In this document: positions 25,576-34,518 of the stretch, piece by piece
How positions within the stretch are numbered: the stretch's first letter is position 1
How the letters are laid out: each line of letters opens with the position of its first letter
From: Bradyrhizobium amphicarpaeae
GTDB lineage: Bacteria > Pseudomonadota > Alphaproteobacteria > Rhizobiales > Xanthobacteraceae
DNA length: 64,000 nt
Direction: 5' to 3'
Assembly (NCBI RefSeq): GCF_002266435.3
Contig: NZ_CP029426.2
Location: 6,540,001 to 6,604,000, forward strand
Made by a program: the position numbers and the translations under genes
Notes under the pieces: model-generated
Database searches by the model: none
Told to the model about the DNA's origin: nothing
What the model saw: only the letters and a program-made list of their open reading frames with translations

Positions 25576-25709
25576 GCTCCCTCCCCCGCTTGCGGGGGAG
25601 GGCTGGGGAGAGGGTGTCTCCACAATGGGATTGCCGAGACCTGCGTAGGAAATCCCCTGGTGGTGAGAGCCCTCACCCCAGCCCTCTCCCGCAAGCGGGA
25701 GAGGGAGCG
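25576..25709. repeat. Inverted repeat of the CTCCCTCCCCCGCTTGCGGGGGAGGG type
   Basis: Two GC-rich hairpins facing each other: left CGCTCCCTCCCCCGCTTG with GCGGGGGAGGGCTGGGGAGAGGG and right CCCTCACCCCAGCCCTCTCCC with GCAAGCGGGAGAGGGAGCG. The two halves are also complementary to each other over about 40 bp. It lies between convergent genes (LLM oxidoreductase and amidohydrolase), where it could end transcription from both sides. Confidence 0.8.
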
Positions 25710-25751
25710 CGCTGCGCCTGTGCTTGCGACCAGGCTTAATCGTCTCGCGCT

Positions 25752-26627
25752 CTAATCCGGAAAGCCGAACAGTTTTGCCGGATTGTGCACCAGGATCTTC
25801 TCCAGCTCCGTCTGATCCGCGACGTAGCGGTACATCAACTCGAGCAAATCGGCGTCGTTCGGCGGCTGCTTGACGGAGACCGGATGCGGCCAGTCGCTGG
25901 CCCAGACGCAGCGGTCGATTGCGGCCTCGATATAGGCGCGTGCGATCGGGATCACGTCGTCGTAAGGGGGCCCGGCCTTCGAGGTCTTCTCGCCGAGCGA
26001 CAGCATCACCCAGAAATTGCCCTTGGCCAGCAGCTCCAGCATCTTGCGCAGGTTCGGATCGTTCTTGCCGGCTTCGGGATCCGGCCGCGCCATGTGGTCG
26101 ATCAGCACGGGCACGTCGAGATTCTCGTATTTGGCGACGCTCGACACGATGCCGTCCTTCTCCGGCTGGATCTTGGCGTACCAGCCGAGCTCGCGGATGC
26201 GCGCAATCGCACGGGCGAAATCCGCATCCGACAGCACGGCGCCAAGCTCCTGGCGAAAGCTAAAGCGCGCGCCGCGCACGCCGGCATCATGCAGCTTTGC
26301 GAGATAGGCGTCGTCCGCCTCCGCGAACACCAGTGCGTTGGCGCAGCCGCGATAGTTCGGGCCCATCGCGGCGAGGCCGTCGAGCACGACGGCATGATCG
26401 GCGCCGTAGGTCGTGGTCTGCACGATGATGCCGCGCTCGATGCCGAGCGCCTTATGCATGCGTAGCGCGGCTTCCCAGGTCGCGGTCGGCATCCGATAGG
26501 CAGCGCCGGGACGTTCGGGATATTTCTCGATCGGACCCAGCACGTGAAACTGGCTGTCGACGGTTTTCGGCGGCGGCGCCTTGCTCGGGCGGCGTGGATT
26601 GGGATCGAACGGCAGATAGGTCGGCAT
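25752..26627 (-). CDS. Amidohydrolase-2 family hydrolase (2-pyrone-4,6-dicarboxylate hydrolase-like)
   Basis: Protein of 291 aa. Family features: VDSQFHVLGPIEKYP (23-37), GVRGARFS, PVLIDHMARPDP (about 180-191) and VWASDWPHPV (about 250-259) with the catalytic Asp, as in LigI-type lactonases. Likely hydrolyses a lactone or ring-opened aromatic product. Last gene of a six-gene operon encoding parts of a meta-cleavage pathway; an AAGGAGC ribosome site precedes the ATG. Confidence 0.88.
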   Translation of the reverse strand: MPTYLPFDPNPRRPSKAPPPKTVDSQFHVLGPIEKYPERPGAAYRMPTATWEAALRMHKALGIERGIIVQTTTYGADHAVVLDGLAAMGPNYRGCANALVFAEADDAYLAKLHDAGVRGARFSFRQELGAVLSDADFARAIARIRELGWYAKIQPEKDGIVSSVAKYENLDVPVLIDHMARPDPEAGKNDPNLRKMLELLAKGNFWVMLSLGEKTSKAGPPYDDVIPIARAYIEAAIDRCVWASDWPHPVSVKQPPNDADLLELMYRYVADQTELEKILVHNPAKLFGFPD

Positions 26628-26639
26628 GCGAAAGCTCCT

Positions 26640-27032
26640 TCAGTCGATCACGGCGGTGAAGTCGCACTGCACCAGCGCGCCGCCGTCCATGTTGTCCATC
26701 GGCAGCGCATGGCGCGCGGGCCGGGAATGCTCGTCCGGAAACATCTTGAGCCATTCGACATTGATGGGCCCGCGGTTGCCGCGATCCTTCAGCCACACCG
26801 TCATCTTGATGATGTCGTCGGTGGTGCCGCCGGCGGCTTCCACCGTCGCCTTCATGTGCGCGAACATGTTGGCGCATTGGGCGTCGAGACTCTCCGGCAT
26901 CACGCCGGCGTTATCGCGGCCGAGGATGACGCCCGACATCACGAGATTGCCGATGCGGCTGGCGTTCGGAATCGGGTTGGCGTGCTTGAAGCCGCCAATG
27001 TGGATGCTCTTGCGCCGCGATTGACCGCTCAT
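26640..27032 (-). CDS. RidA-family protein of the aromatic-degradation operon
   Basis: Protein of 130 aa with HIGGFKHANPIPNASRIGNLVMSGVILG, a helix NMFAHMKATVEAAGGTTDDIIKMTVWL and the C-terminal RPARHALPM...CDFTAV. The ligand-binding Arg is kept; the Glu is replaced by Asp. RidA-like proteins in catabolic operons can act as tautomerases or deaminases on 2-oxo/enol intermediates, which fits the neighbouring FAH-family enzymes. Start at 27032 with GGGAGCG upstream. Confidence 0.87.
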   Translation of the reverse strand: MSGQSRRKSIHIGGFKHANPIPNASRIGNLVMSGVILGRDNAGVMPESLDAQCANMFAHMKATVEAAGGTTDDIIKMTVWLKDRGNRGPINVEWLKMFPDEHSRPARHALPMDNMDGGALVQCDFTAVID

Positions 27033-27057
27033 GGTGCGCTCCCTGTTTGTTGCTGGT

Positions 27058-27861
27058 TCAGACGAACTGGCACGACACCGAGCCGAAGGCGCCGTAATCG
27101 GCATGAAAGGTATCGCCGCGTCGGATGTCGACCGGCCGCGTGAACGATCCCGCCAGCACGACCTCACCGGCGGCGAGATGCTCGTCATGCGGCGCGAGGC
27201 GGTTGGCGAGCCAGGCGATGCCATTGGCGGGATGGTTGAGCACGCCGGCGGCAAGCCCGGTCTCCTCGACCTCGCCGTTGCGGAACAGCAGCGCGCCGAT
27301 CCAGCGCAAATCCGCATCCATCGGGCGGAACGGCCGGCCGCCGAGCACGAGAGCGGCATTCGCCGCATTGTCCGAGATCGTGTCCATCACCTTGCGCGTC
27401 CTGCCCGTTTCGGGATCGACGCGGTGCATGCGCGTCTCCAGGATCTCCAGCGCGGGCGTGACGTAATCGGTGGCGTTGAGCACGTCGAAGATGGTGCAGT
27501 CGGGACCGCGCAGCGGCGCCTTCAGCACGAAGGCGAGCTCGACCTCGATGCGCGGCGCGTGGAAACGGTCGAACGGAATGGGCGTCGCGTCGGCATAGAA
27601 CATGTCGGCGAACAGCACGCCGTAATCGGGCTCCGAGATACCGACGGCGTTCTGCATCGCCTTCGAGGTCAGGCCGATCTTGTGACCCTTGATGACACGG
27701 CCGCGGCCAAGCTGGAGTTTGGTCCAGGCGCGCTGGACAGCATAGGCATCCTCGATCGCGAAATCGGGATAGTCCTTCGTGAACATCGGGATCAGCGTCT
27801 TGGTGCGCTCGGCCTCGTCCAGGCGCGCGGCAAGGCGTTCGATCGTGGCGGCATCGAGCAT
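27058..27861 (-). CDS. hpaH: 2-oxo-hept-4-ene-1,7-dioate hydratase-like (HpaH/MhpD family)
   Basis: Protein of 267 aa. The pattern [54 protein letters not shown] and a C-terminal [26 protein letters not shown] is that of 2-hydroxypentadienoate/OHED hydratases. It adds water to the diene acid formed in meta-cleavage of homoprotocatechuate or catechol. Sits directly upstream (3-nt gap) of the FAH-family gene, the same order as HpaG/HpaH steps. The true aromatic parent cannot be told from sequence. Confidence 0.85.
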   Translation of the reverse strand: MLDAATIERLAARLDEAERTKTLIPMFTKDYPDFAIEDAYAVQRAWTKLQLGRGRVIKGHKIGLTSKAMQNAVGISEPDYGVLFADMFYADATPIPFDRFHAPRIEVELAFVLKAPLRGPDCTIFDVLNATDYVTPALEILETRMHRVDPETGRTRKVMDTISDNAANAALVLGGRPFRPMDADLRWIGALLFRNGEVEETGLAAGVLNHPANGIAWLANRLAPHDEHLAAGEVVLAGSFTRPVDIRRGDTFHADYGAFGSVSCQFV

Positions 27862-27864
27862 GGC

Positions 27865-28725
27865 CTATTGCTCCGCGGCGACGGTGTTGCGCAGCACGCC
27901 GATGCGGCGCGACTCGACCTCGACGACGTCGCCAACCTTGAGCCAGCGCGGCGGATCGAAGCGAACGCCCGCCCCCGTCGGCGTTCCGGTCACGATCATG
28001 TCGCCGGACTTCAGCGTCGCGAAAGTCGAGAGATAGGAGATCAAATAATCGAACGGGAACATCAGCCGCTCGGTCGAGTCCTGCTGCCGCACCTCGCCAT
28101 TGACGCGCGTGACGATGTCGTGCGGGCCGCGCGGGTCGAGCTCGTCCGACGTGACGATCCACGGACCGATGCTGCCGGAGCGATCGAAATTCTTGCCTTG
28201 CGTGACGTTGAACTTGCCGTGACGCAGCCAGTCGCGAATGGTGCCCTCGTTGCACAGCGTCATGCCGAAGATGTGCGACCACGCCTTTTCGCGCGGGATA
28301 TGACGGCCGCCCTGCCCGATCACGATGACGAGTTCGCCTTCGTAGTCGAGCTGCTCGGAAACCCTGGGCTTCTCCAGCGGCTGGCCGGATCCCGTCATCG
28401 ACGACATGTTCCGCACGAACAGGCTCGGATATTTGGGCAGGTCCGAATTGTCTTTATATTCGGCATTGCGCTCGGCATAGTTGACGCCGATGCACCACAG
28501 CTTTTCCGGCGCCAGCACCGGCGGCAACAGGACGAGATCGTCGATCTTATAGTCCGGCTTTTGTCCGGCGATCGCTTCCTGCGCATCGGACAGCGCGTTG
28601 GCCGCGATCAGCGCCTTCACGTCGGAGAAGTCGCGGCCGATCCGCCTGGTTAGGTCGACCACGCCGCCTTCGACGGCGGCGCCATAGCGCGGCTCGCCGT
28701 CCAGGAGATAGCTCAGGAGTCGCAT
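27865..28725 (-). CDS. Fumarylacetoacetate-hydrolase family isomerase/decarboxylase
   Basis: Protein of 286 aa. The FAH fold is shown by KLWCIGVNYAERNAEYK, PSLFVRNMSSMTGSGQPL, the metal-binding DYEGELVIVIG (Glu-x-Glu) and GDMIVTGTPTGAGV. In context it probably performs the HpaG-type decarboxylation/isomerisation of 5-oxopent-3-ene-tricarboxylate or a related ring-fission product, before HpaH. The Met at 28725 is preferred: GGAGG is 8 nt upstream, too close to the Met at 28731. Belongs to the operon 30367-25752. Confidence 0.87.
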   Translation of the reverse strand: MRLLSYLLDGEPRYGAAVEGGVVDLTRRIGRDFSDVKALIAANALSDAQEAIAGQKPDYKIDDLVLLPPVLAPEKLWCIGVNYAERNAEYKDNSDLPKYPSLFVRNMSSMTGSGQPLEKPRVSEQLDYEGELVIVIGQGGRHIPREKAWSHIFGMTLCNEGTIRDWLRHGKFNVTQGKNFDRSGSIGPWIVTSDELDPRGPHDIVTRVNGEVRQQDSTERLMFPFDYLISYLSTFATLKSGDMIVTGTPTGAGVRFDPPRWLKVGDVVEVESRRIGVLRNTVAAEQ

Positions 28726-28780
28726 CGTCATTTCCTCCGATGATGTTGAGGCGGCTGGGCCGGACGACCGGCCCGCGCGC

Positions 28781-29398
28781 TCAGTCTTTCGATTTGGGCG
28801 TCTGGAAGACGGTGTTGAGCGTCACGATCTCGCCGAGGCTGGCATAGCGGGGACCGCCGATGCGGGCGATCGGATCGAGCGCCTTGGTCTCGACCTTGCC
28901 GTCGTTGACGAGGCCGTCGCGCAGATGGAACATCACGACCTCGCCGACGATCAGCCGGCTCTTGGCCTCGCCGAATTCCAGGCACTGCCGGAAGCGGCAT
29001 TCCATCGCGACGGGCGCGGCGGCCAACCGCGGCACCTTGATGCGCTCGCTCGGAATCGTCTCCAGCCCGAGATGCTCGACTTCGCTGATTTCAGGCGGGT
29101 GCTCGACCGATGAGTCGTGCAAGGCCTGCATCAGCGGTGTATCGGCGATGTGGATCACATATTCCTCGGTATCGAGGATGTTGTGCGCAGTGTCCTTGTA
29201 GTCGGCGCCCTTGCGGCCGACGCTGATGGCCAGCATCGGCGGCTTCTGCGAGACGAAGGTGAAGGCGCTGAACGGGGCGAGGTTGAGCACGCCGCTTCGC
29301 GACAGGCTGGTCACCCAGGCGATCGGACGCGGCACCACGATGCCGGTCATCAGGCGATAGATGCGCTCGGCGCCGAGTTCGGTCGGATCGATCCGCAT
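28781..29398 (-). CDS. Flavin reductase (DIM6/NTAB) family protein
   Basis: Protein of 205 aa with the FMN-binding split-barrel signatures PRPIAWVTSLSRSGVLNLAPFSAFTFVSQKPP and SVGRKGADYKDTAHNI. Family members reduce FMN with NAD(P)H for two-component monooxygenases, or bind FMN tightly. No oxygenase component is present in the operon, so its partner must be elsewhere or the protein has another role. It overlaps neither neighbour and follows tctC by 3 nt. Confidence 0.87.
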   Translation of the reverse strand: MRIDPTELGAERIYRLMTGIVVPRPIAWVTSLSRSGVLNLAPFSAFTFVSQKPPMLAISVGRKGADYKDTAHNILDTEEYVIHIADTPLMQALHDSSVEHPPEISEVEHLGLETIPSERIKVPRLAAAPVAMECRFRQCLEFGEAKSRLIVGEVVMFHLRDGLVNDGKVETKALDPIARIGGPRYASLGEIVTLNTVFQTPKSKD

Positions 29399-29401
29399 CG
29401 A

Positions 29402-30367
29402 TCAATCCGCCCTGATGTTGGCCTTGCGCACCACCGGAATCCACTTGGCGTCCTCGCGCTCAAGATAGGCCTTGAATTCGTCCGGCGTCATCGCGACGGC
29501 CTCGCCGCCGAGCTTTTCGAACTTGTCGACCACGGAGGGGTCCTTCAGGATCGCAGCCAGCGTCTCGTGCAGCTTGTCGATGACGGGCGCCGGCGTGCCG
29601 GCCGGGGCGAACAGGCCGGTAAAGGTCTGGCCGTCAAAGTCCTTGTAGCCGAGTTCGGCAAAGGTCGGCACGTCGGGCAGCGACTTCAACCGGTGCGGGC
29701 TGGTGACGGCGAGCGCGCGGAACAGGCCGGCCTTGATGTGCTGGAGGCTGACGGTGAGCTGGTCGAACGCGAACTGCACCTGACCGCCGAGCAGATCGTT
29801 GATGGCAGGCGCGTTGCCGCGATAATGCGCGGTAACCCATTGCAGGCCGAGTTTCTCCTGCATCAGCTCGCTGAGCAGATGATTGGTCGTGCCGGGGCCG
29901 GGCGAGGCCATCGTCAGCTTGCCAGGCTCGCGCTTGGCGAGGTCGATGAATTCCTTGAAAGTATTGGCCTGCACCGACGGATGCACCTCGAGCACCAGCG
30001 GCGTCATCGAGATCGTGGAGATCGGCATGAAGTCCTTTTTCCAATTATAGGCTTCGCGCTTGTTGATCTCGGTCGCGAACAGCACCGGGCCGTTGGCGCC
30101 GACGAACAGCGTGTAGCCGTCGGGCGCCGACTTCGCGAACGCTTCGCCCGCGATCATGCCGCCGGCGCCGGCCTTGTTCTCGATGATGAAGGGCTGGCCG
30201 AGCTTTTCCTGAAGCTTGTCGGCGACGATGCGCGCCGCGCTGTCGACATTGCCGCCGGCCGGATAGGGCACGATCAGCTTGACGCTGCGCGCCGGCCATT
30301 GCTGGGCCGATGCGGGGCCCGCCAGAATCGCAGTTACAGCGGCTATGGCAATTGCGATTAATCTCAT
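29402..30367 (-). CDS. TctC/Bug-family periplasmic solute-binding protein
   Basis: Protein of 321 aa; signal peptide 1-22 (LIAIAIAAVTAILAGPASA-Q). Family motifs VKLIVPYPAGGNVDSAARIVADKL, IIENKAGAGGMIAGEAFAKSAPDGYTL, LPDVPTFAELGY are clear. Binds carboxylates in the periplasm for a tripartite tricarboxylate transporter, but no tctA or tctB is nearby, as with most Bug proteins. First gene of the catabolic operon, preceded by GGGAGGTT; divergent from the IclR gene with the palindrome at 30481-30503 between them. Likely ligand: the aromatic or dicarboxylic acid degraded by the operon. Confidence 0.92.
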   Translation of the reverse strand: MRLIAIAIAAVTAILAGPASAQQWPARSVKLIVPYPAGGNVDSAARIVADKLQEKLGQPFIIENKAGAGGMIAGEAFAKSAPDGYTLFVGANGPVLFATEINKREAYNWKKDFMPISTISMTPLVLEVHPSVQANTFKEFIDLAKREPGKLTMASPGPGTTNHLLSELMQEKLGLQWVTAHYRGNAPAINDLLGGQVQFAFDQLTVSLQHIKAGLFRALAVTSPHRLKSLPDVPTFAELGYKDFDGQTFTGLFAPAGTPAPVIDKLHETLAAILKDPSVVDKFEKLGGEAVAMTPDEFKAYLEREDAKWIPVVRKANIRAD

Positions 30368-30480
30368 GTTAACCTCCCGGCAGCGCTTCCTACACACGTC
30401 GCGTGCGGCGATGCGCACGGCAACTCGATTGAGCCGCAATCTCCAGATGCGCGCTTGTCCTGTCGAGCGAATTGTGGCGT

Positions 30481-30503
30481 TCTTGTCCATATTATGGACA
30501 AGA
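30481..30503. promoter_or_regulatory. Perfect 23-bp palindrome, probable IclR operator
   Basis: Arms TCTTGTCCATA and TATGGACAAGA (11 bp each) around a single T. It covers the proposed start codon of the iclR gene (30494) and lies 114 bp before the divergent tctC operon. A further CTTGTCC half-site is at 30454-30460. IclR-family repressors normally bind such symmetrical sites in the divergent promoter region. Confidence 0.65.
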
Positions 30504-31285
30504 CGAGATTCGCCGGCAACGCGATGGCACCGCGGCAGGGCGCGCAGGCGATCCGGCGCGCGATCGCCGTGCTGCGCATTCTTGCCGCAGGCCGCGAGGA
30601 CGGTGTGCCATTGGCCGAGGTGATCCAGGCAACCGGCCTCACGCGACCAACCGTGCATCGCATCGTCCACGTGCTGATCGAGGAAGGCATCGTCGAGCGG
30701 CACGAGCGGACCGGCCGCTACGCGATCGGCAACCAGGTGCCGGAGCTGGCGCTGGCACGGCCGCGGCCGTCGCGGCTGCTGATCGCCGCCAATCCGTCAC
30801 TGCAACGTGCCTCCACCGAAATCGGTGACACGCTGTTCCTGACGGTGCGCACCGGCAACGACACGCTGTGCGTCGATCGCAGGATCGGAATCTATCCGAT
30901 CCAGGTGCTGTCGATCGAGGTCGGCGCGCGGCGGCCTCTCGGCGTCTCCAGTGCCGGCGTCGCCATCCTCGCCGCGATGCCGGCGCCGGAAGCGCGAAAG
31001 ATCGTTGCAGCGAACGAGAAGCGCTTCGAGGCCTACAAGACCGACGTGGCAACCGTCCTCGGCGAGGTCACCGCCGCGCGACGGCTGGGATACGGCCTGA
31101 GGGAGATCGGCCTCGTGCAGGGGACGAAATCGATCTCGACCTGGATCAAGACCCCGGACGGGCGACCGGCTGCAGCCATCACCGTCTCGGCGGTCAGGAC
31201 GAGGCTTGGACCAAGGCGCGAGCAGGAGGTCGCGGAGATATTGCTGCGCGAGGCGCGGACCATCGAGCAGGCGATCGGGGGTTAG
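30494..31285 (+). CDS. IclR-family transcriptional regulator
   Basis: Protein of 263 aa (from 30494). N-terminal winged helix at about 17-78 (AIRRAIAVLRILAAGREDGVPLAEVIQATGLTRPTVHRIVHVLIEEG) and an IclR effector domain at about 95-260 (LFLTVRTGNDTLCVDRRIG, RRPLGVSSAGVAILAAMP). The Met at 30524 is an alternative start, because the one at 30494 lies within the palindromic operator and has no visible ribosome site. Divergent from the aromatic-degradation operon and presumably its regulator, with an aromatic acid or pathway intermediate as effector. Confidence 0.9.
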   Translation: MDKTRFAGNAMAPRQGAQAIRRAIAVLRILAAGREDGVPLAEVIQATGLTRPTVHRIVHVLIEEGIVERHERTGRYAIGNQVPELALARPRPSRLLIAANPSLQRASTEIGDTLFLTVRTGNDTLCVDRRIGIYPIQVLSIEVGARRPLGVSSAGVAILAAMPAPEARKIVAANEKRFEAYKTDVATVLGEVTAARRLGYGLREIGLVQGTKSISTWIKTPDGRPAAAITVSAVRTRLGPRREQEVAEILLREARTIEQAIGG

Positions 31286-31306
31286 TTTTCGCCATGGGTA
31301 TGGCAG

Positions 31307-31393
31307 CGTCATGGCCGGGCCTGTCCCGGCCATCCACGCCTCGCGCCGCGATGCAAAAGAACGTGGATGCCCGGGACAAGCCCGGGCATGACG
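31307..31393. repeat. Palindromic repeat (CGTCATGGCCGGGC...GCCCGGGCATGACG type)
   Basis: Arms CGTCATGGCCGGGCCTGTCC and GGGACAAGCCCGGGCATGACG with inner complementary blocks CATCCACG and CGTGGATG. A frequent Bradyrhizobium intergenic repeat; here between iclR and the sulfhydrylase gene. Confidence 0.8.
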
Positions 31394-31479
31394 ACCTCTT
31401 GTGAGTGCTCAATGGGCTGACGTCCCCCGCATTTTTATGGCACAACGCCCCCTCCGCCGACCGACCAACGAGGCCATGC

Positions 31480-32775
31480 ATGCCCGCGCCAAAGCCGCCC
31501 GCTTTCGAGACCCTGAGCCTGCATGCGGGCCAGCATCCGGATCCCGCGACCGGGGCACGCGCGGTGCCGATCTACCAGACCACGTCCTATGTGTTCCAGG
31601 ATTCCGATCACGCCGCGGCGCTGTTCAACCTGGAGCGCGCCGGCCACATCTATACGCGCATCTCGAACCCGACCACCGGCGTGCTGGAGGAGCGGCTCGC
31701 TGCGCTCGAAGGCGGCGTCGGCGCGATCTGCACTGCGAGCGGCATGGCCGCGCTGCATCTGGCGATCGCGACACTGCTCAATGCCGGCGATCACATCGTG
31801 GCGTCGAGCTCGCTCTATGGCGGCACCATCAATTTGCTGGCACACACGCTGCCGCGCTTCGGCATCACCACGACTTTCGTCAAGCCGCGCGATTTCGACG
31901 CGTTCCGCTCGGCGATCAAGCCCAACACCAAGCTCGTGATCGGCGAGACCATCGGCAATCCCGGGCTGGAAGTGCTCGACATTCCCAAGGTCGCGGCGAT
32001 CGCACATGAGGCGAAGATCCCGCTGCTGATCGACAACACCTTTGCCACGCCGTATCTCAGCCGCCCGATCGAGCTCGGCGCGGACATCGTCATGCATTCG
32101 GCGACCAAATGGATCGGCGGCCATGGCATCGCGATCGGCGGCGCGATCATCGACGGCGGCCGCTTCGACTGGCGCGCGTCAGGCAAGTTCGCCGTGTTGA
32201 CCGAGCCCTATGGCGGCTATCACGGCATCGTCTTCGACGAGCAGTTCGGCACCGCGGCCTTCATCATGCGCGCACGCACCGAGGGCCTGCGCGATTTCGG
32301 CGCCTGCCTGTCGCCGACCAATGCGTTCCAGCTGCTGCAGGGCGTCGAGACGCTGGGCGTGCGGATGGATCGCCACATGCAGAACACGCACCTGGTGCTG
32401 GAAGCACTGCAGTCCAACAAGGCCGTGGACTGGGTGCTGCACCCCTCGCTGGAGACGCACACCGACTATCAGCTCGCCAAGCAGCTCTTGCCGCGCGGCG
32501 CCGGCTCGATCATCTCCTTCGGCATCAAGGGTGGGCGGCCGGCGGGCCGCAAGTTCATCGAAAGCCTGCGCATGATCAGCCATCTCGCCAATGTCGGCGA
32601 CGCCAAGACGCTGGTGATCCACCCGGCATCGACGACGCATCAGCAAATGGATGCCGAACAGCTCAAGGCGGCCGGCATCGGCGAGGAGCTGGTGCGTCTG
32701 TCGGTCGGCATCGAGACGGCAAGCGACATCATCGACGATCTCGCGCAGGCGCTGCGCATCTCGCAGAAGGTCTGA
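31480..32775 (+). CDS. metY: O-acetylhomoserine sulfhydrylase / aminocarboxypropyltransferase (PLP)
   Basis: Protein of 431 aa making homocysteine from O-acetylhomoserine and sulfide. Features of the Cys/Met-metabolism PLP family: [78 protein letters not shown] with the PLP lysine in SATKW, and a C-terminal [16 protein letters not shown]. The length and the N-terminal TLSLHAGQ mark the MetY/Met17 branch. Followed closely by an alpha/beta hydrolase (4 nt). No SAM-II-like leader was recognised upstream. Confidence 0.93.
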   Translation: MPAPKPPAFETLSLHAGQHPDPATGARAVPIYQTTSYVFQDSDHAAALFNLERAGHIYTRISNPTTGVLEERLAALEGGVGAICTASGMAALHLAIATLLNAGDHIVASSSLYGGTINLLAHTLPRFGITTTFVKPRDFDAFRSAIKPNTKLVIGETIGNPGLEVLDIPKVAAIAHEAKIPLLIDNTFATPYLSRPIELGADIVMHSATKWIGGHGIAIGGAIIDGGRFDWRASGKFAVLTEPYGGYHGIVFDEQFGTAAFIMRARTEGLRDFGACLSPTNAFQLLQGVETLGVRMDRHMQNTHLVLEALQSNKAVDWVLHPSLETHTDYQLAKQLLPRGAGSIISFGIKGGRPAGRKFIESLRMISHLANVGDAKTLVIHPASTTHQQMDAEQLKAAGIGEELVRLSVGIETASDIIDDLAQALRISQKV

Positions 32776-32779
32776 CACC

Positions 32780-33562
32780 ATGAAGCTTTCCGTCAACGGC
32801 GCCGAGGTGTTCGTCGCAACCGGCGGCCGCGATTTCGACAAGTCGCTGCCTGCGGTCGTCTTCCTCCACGGCGCCGGCTTCGACCATTCGACCTGGGCGC
32901 TGCATACGCGCTGGTTCGCCCATCATGGGTTCGGCGTGCTGGCGCCGGATCTTCCCGGCCATGGCCACTCCAGCGGGCCTTCGCTCGGCAGCATTGCCGA
33001 GATGGCCGACTGGACCGCGGCGCTGCTCGATGCGGCGGGAGCCGCGAAGGCGCATCTGATCGGCCATTCCATGGGATCGCTGATCTCGCTGGAGACCGCC
33101 GCGCGACATCCGGACAAGGTTTCCGCACTCAGCCTGATCGGCACGGCCGCGACCATGACGGTCGGCCCCGATCTCTTGAAGGCCGCAGAAGCCAATTCGC
33201 AGGATGCCAACGACATGGTCTCGATCTGGGGCCTCGGCTTCAACGCCGAGCTCGGCGGCAGCCTCGCTCCGGGCCTGTGGATGCATGGCGGCGCGCAGGC
33301 GGTGCTGAAGGCTTGCGAGCCGAACGTGCTGTTCAGGGACCTGTCGGCCTGCAATGCCTACGCGAATGCGCTGACAGCCGCCGCGGGCGTGAAGGTGCCG
33401 ACGACCCTCATCCTCGGCGAACGGGACATGATGACGCCGGCGAAGGCAGGCAAGGCGCTCGCCGCGGCGATCCCGCATGCGAAGACCGTCATCGTGCCGG
33501 GCGCGGGTCACATGATCATGGCCGAGCGCCCGGACGAGTTGCTGGCGGCGTTGAGAGGCTGA
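32780..33562 (+). CDS. Alpha/beta hydrolase
   Basis: Protein of 260 aa: oxyanion hole FLHGAG (28-33), PDLPGHGHSSG, nucleophile elbow GHSMGS (Ser97), acid in ILGERDMMTP and His in GAGHMIMAE. Typical small esterase/C-C hydrolase with no signal peptide. Translated 4 nt after metY and followed by an SDR gene, so probably one transcription unit. The substrate is unknown; the metY link could mean thioester or homoserine-ester chemistry, but this is speculation. Confidence 0.88.
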   Translation: MKLSVNGAEVFVATGGRDFDKSLPAVVFLHGAGFDHSTWALHTRWFAHHGFGVLAPDLPGHGHSSGPSLGSIAEMADWTAALLDAAGAAKAHLIGHSMGSLISLETAARHPDKVSALSLIGTAATMTVGPDLLKAAEANSQDANDMVSIWGLGFNAELGGSLAPGLWMHGGAQAVLKACEPNVLFRDLSACNAYANALTAAAGVKVPTTLILGERDMMTPAKAGKALAAAIPHAKTVIVPGAGHMIMAERPDELLAALRG

Positions 33563-33592
33563 GCGGATCAACCAGGATCGATAGGAGTTCCC

Positions 33593-34327
33593 ATGATCAG
33601 CGAGAGTTTGAACGGGCGCACGGCGCTCGTCACCGGCGGCTCGCGCGGGATCGGCGCAGCCGTCTGTCGTGCGCTCGCCGCATCAGGCGCGGCCGTCGCG
33701 ATCAACTGCCGCGAGCAGCTCGGACAGGCCGAGCAGGTGGCGGGCGAGATCGTCAAGCAGGGCGGCCGTGCCAGCGTTGTCGCCGCCGACGTCTCGCAGC
33801 GCGAGGCCGTCGCTGATATGATCGAGCGCGTCACGGCCGGGCTCGGGCCGATCGACATCCTTGTCAACAATGCCGGCATCGCGATCACGCGCGGCGTCGA
33901 CGATCTCACCGAGGAGGATTTCGACCGCACTATCCTGGTCAATCTGAAATCCGTCTTCCTGTGCACGCAGGCCGTGCTGCCCTCGATGCGCGCCAAAAAG
34001 TGGGGCCGCATCGTCAACATCTCCTCCGGTGCCGCGCGCGGCGCCGGGTCGATCGGCCCGCACTACAATGCGTCGAAGGCCGGCATGGAGGGTTTGACGC
34101 GAGGCTATGCGGCGCGGCTGGTGAAGGACGGCATCACCGTCAATGCGGTGGCGCCTTCGCTGATCGAAACCGACATGATGAGCGGGCAGCCCCAGCTGGT
34201 CAGCCGCATCCCGCTCGGTCGCTTCGGAACAGCGGATGAGGTGGCGAAGGCGGTGATGCTGCTGGTCGACAATGCCTACATGACCGGGCAGACCATCGCG
34301 TTGAGCGGGGGCATGGCGTTCAACTAG
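33593..34327 (+). CDS. Short-chain dehydrogenase/reductase (FabG-like)
   Basis: Protein of 244 aa with the NAD(P) motif TGGSRGIG (14-21), NNAG (about 92-95), catalytic Ser in NISSG and Tyr-x3-Lys in HYNASKAG, and C-terminal TGQTIALSGGMAFN. The overall pattern is close to 3-oxoacyl-ACP reductases, but it is outside a fatty-acid cluster, so another oxo/hydroxy substrate is likely. It follows the alpha/beta hydrolase by 30 nt. Confidence 0.9.
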   Translation: MISESLNGRTALVTGGSRGIGAAVCRALAASGAAVAINCREQLGQAEQVAGEIVKQGGRASVVAADVSQREAVADMIERVTAGLGPIDILVNNAGIAITRGVDDLTEEDFDRTILVNLKSVFLCTQAVLPSMRAKKWGRIVNISSGAARGAGSIGPHYNASKAGMEGLTRGYAARLVKDGITVNAVAPSLIETDMMSGQPQLVSRIPLGRFGTADEVAKAVMLLVDNAYMTGQTIALSGGMAFN

Positions 34328-34374
34328 GCCAGCCTGACACCTACGGCGCACGCCCCTTCCAAACTCGGGACCGC

Positions 34375-34466
34375 CGTAGGGTGGGCAAAGCGGAGCGTGC
34401 CCACGATCTCTCTCGATGTTGGACAGGTGGTGGGCACGGCGCAAGTGCGCCTTTGCCCACCCTACG
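34375..34466. repeat. Palindromic repeat (CGTAGGGTGGGCAAAGCG type), copy 1
   Basis: Arms CGTAGGGTGGGCAAAG and CTTTGCCCACCCTACG, with inner complementary blocks GCGTGCCCAC and GTGGGCACGGCGC. A second copy is at 42382-42474. Common in Bradyrhizobium; lies in the convergent gap between the SDR and PPOX genes. Confidence 0.88.
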
Positions 34467-34518
34467 ATTTCGGAGTCGTGGATAGGTTCCCCTCCCACAA
34501 GGGGAAGGGCAAGAAAGA

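Noticed and set aside
31286..31479. SAM-II or similar riboswitch before metY
   Set aside because: The leader holds a palindromic repeat and no SAM-II-like pseudoknot pattern was recognisable.
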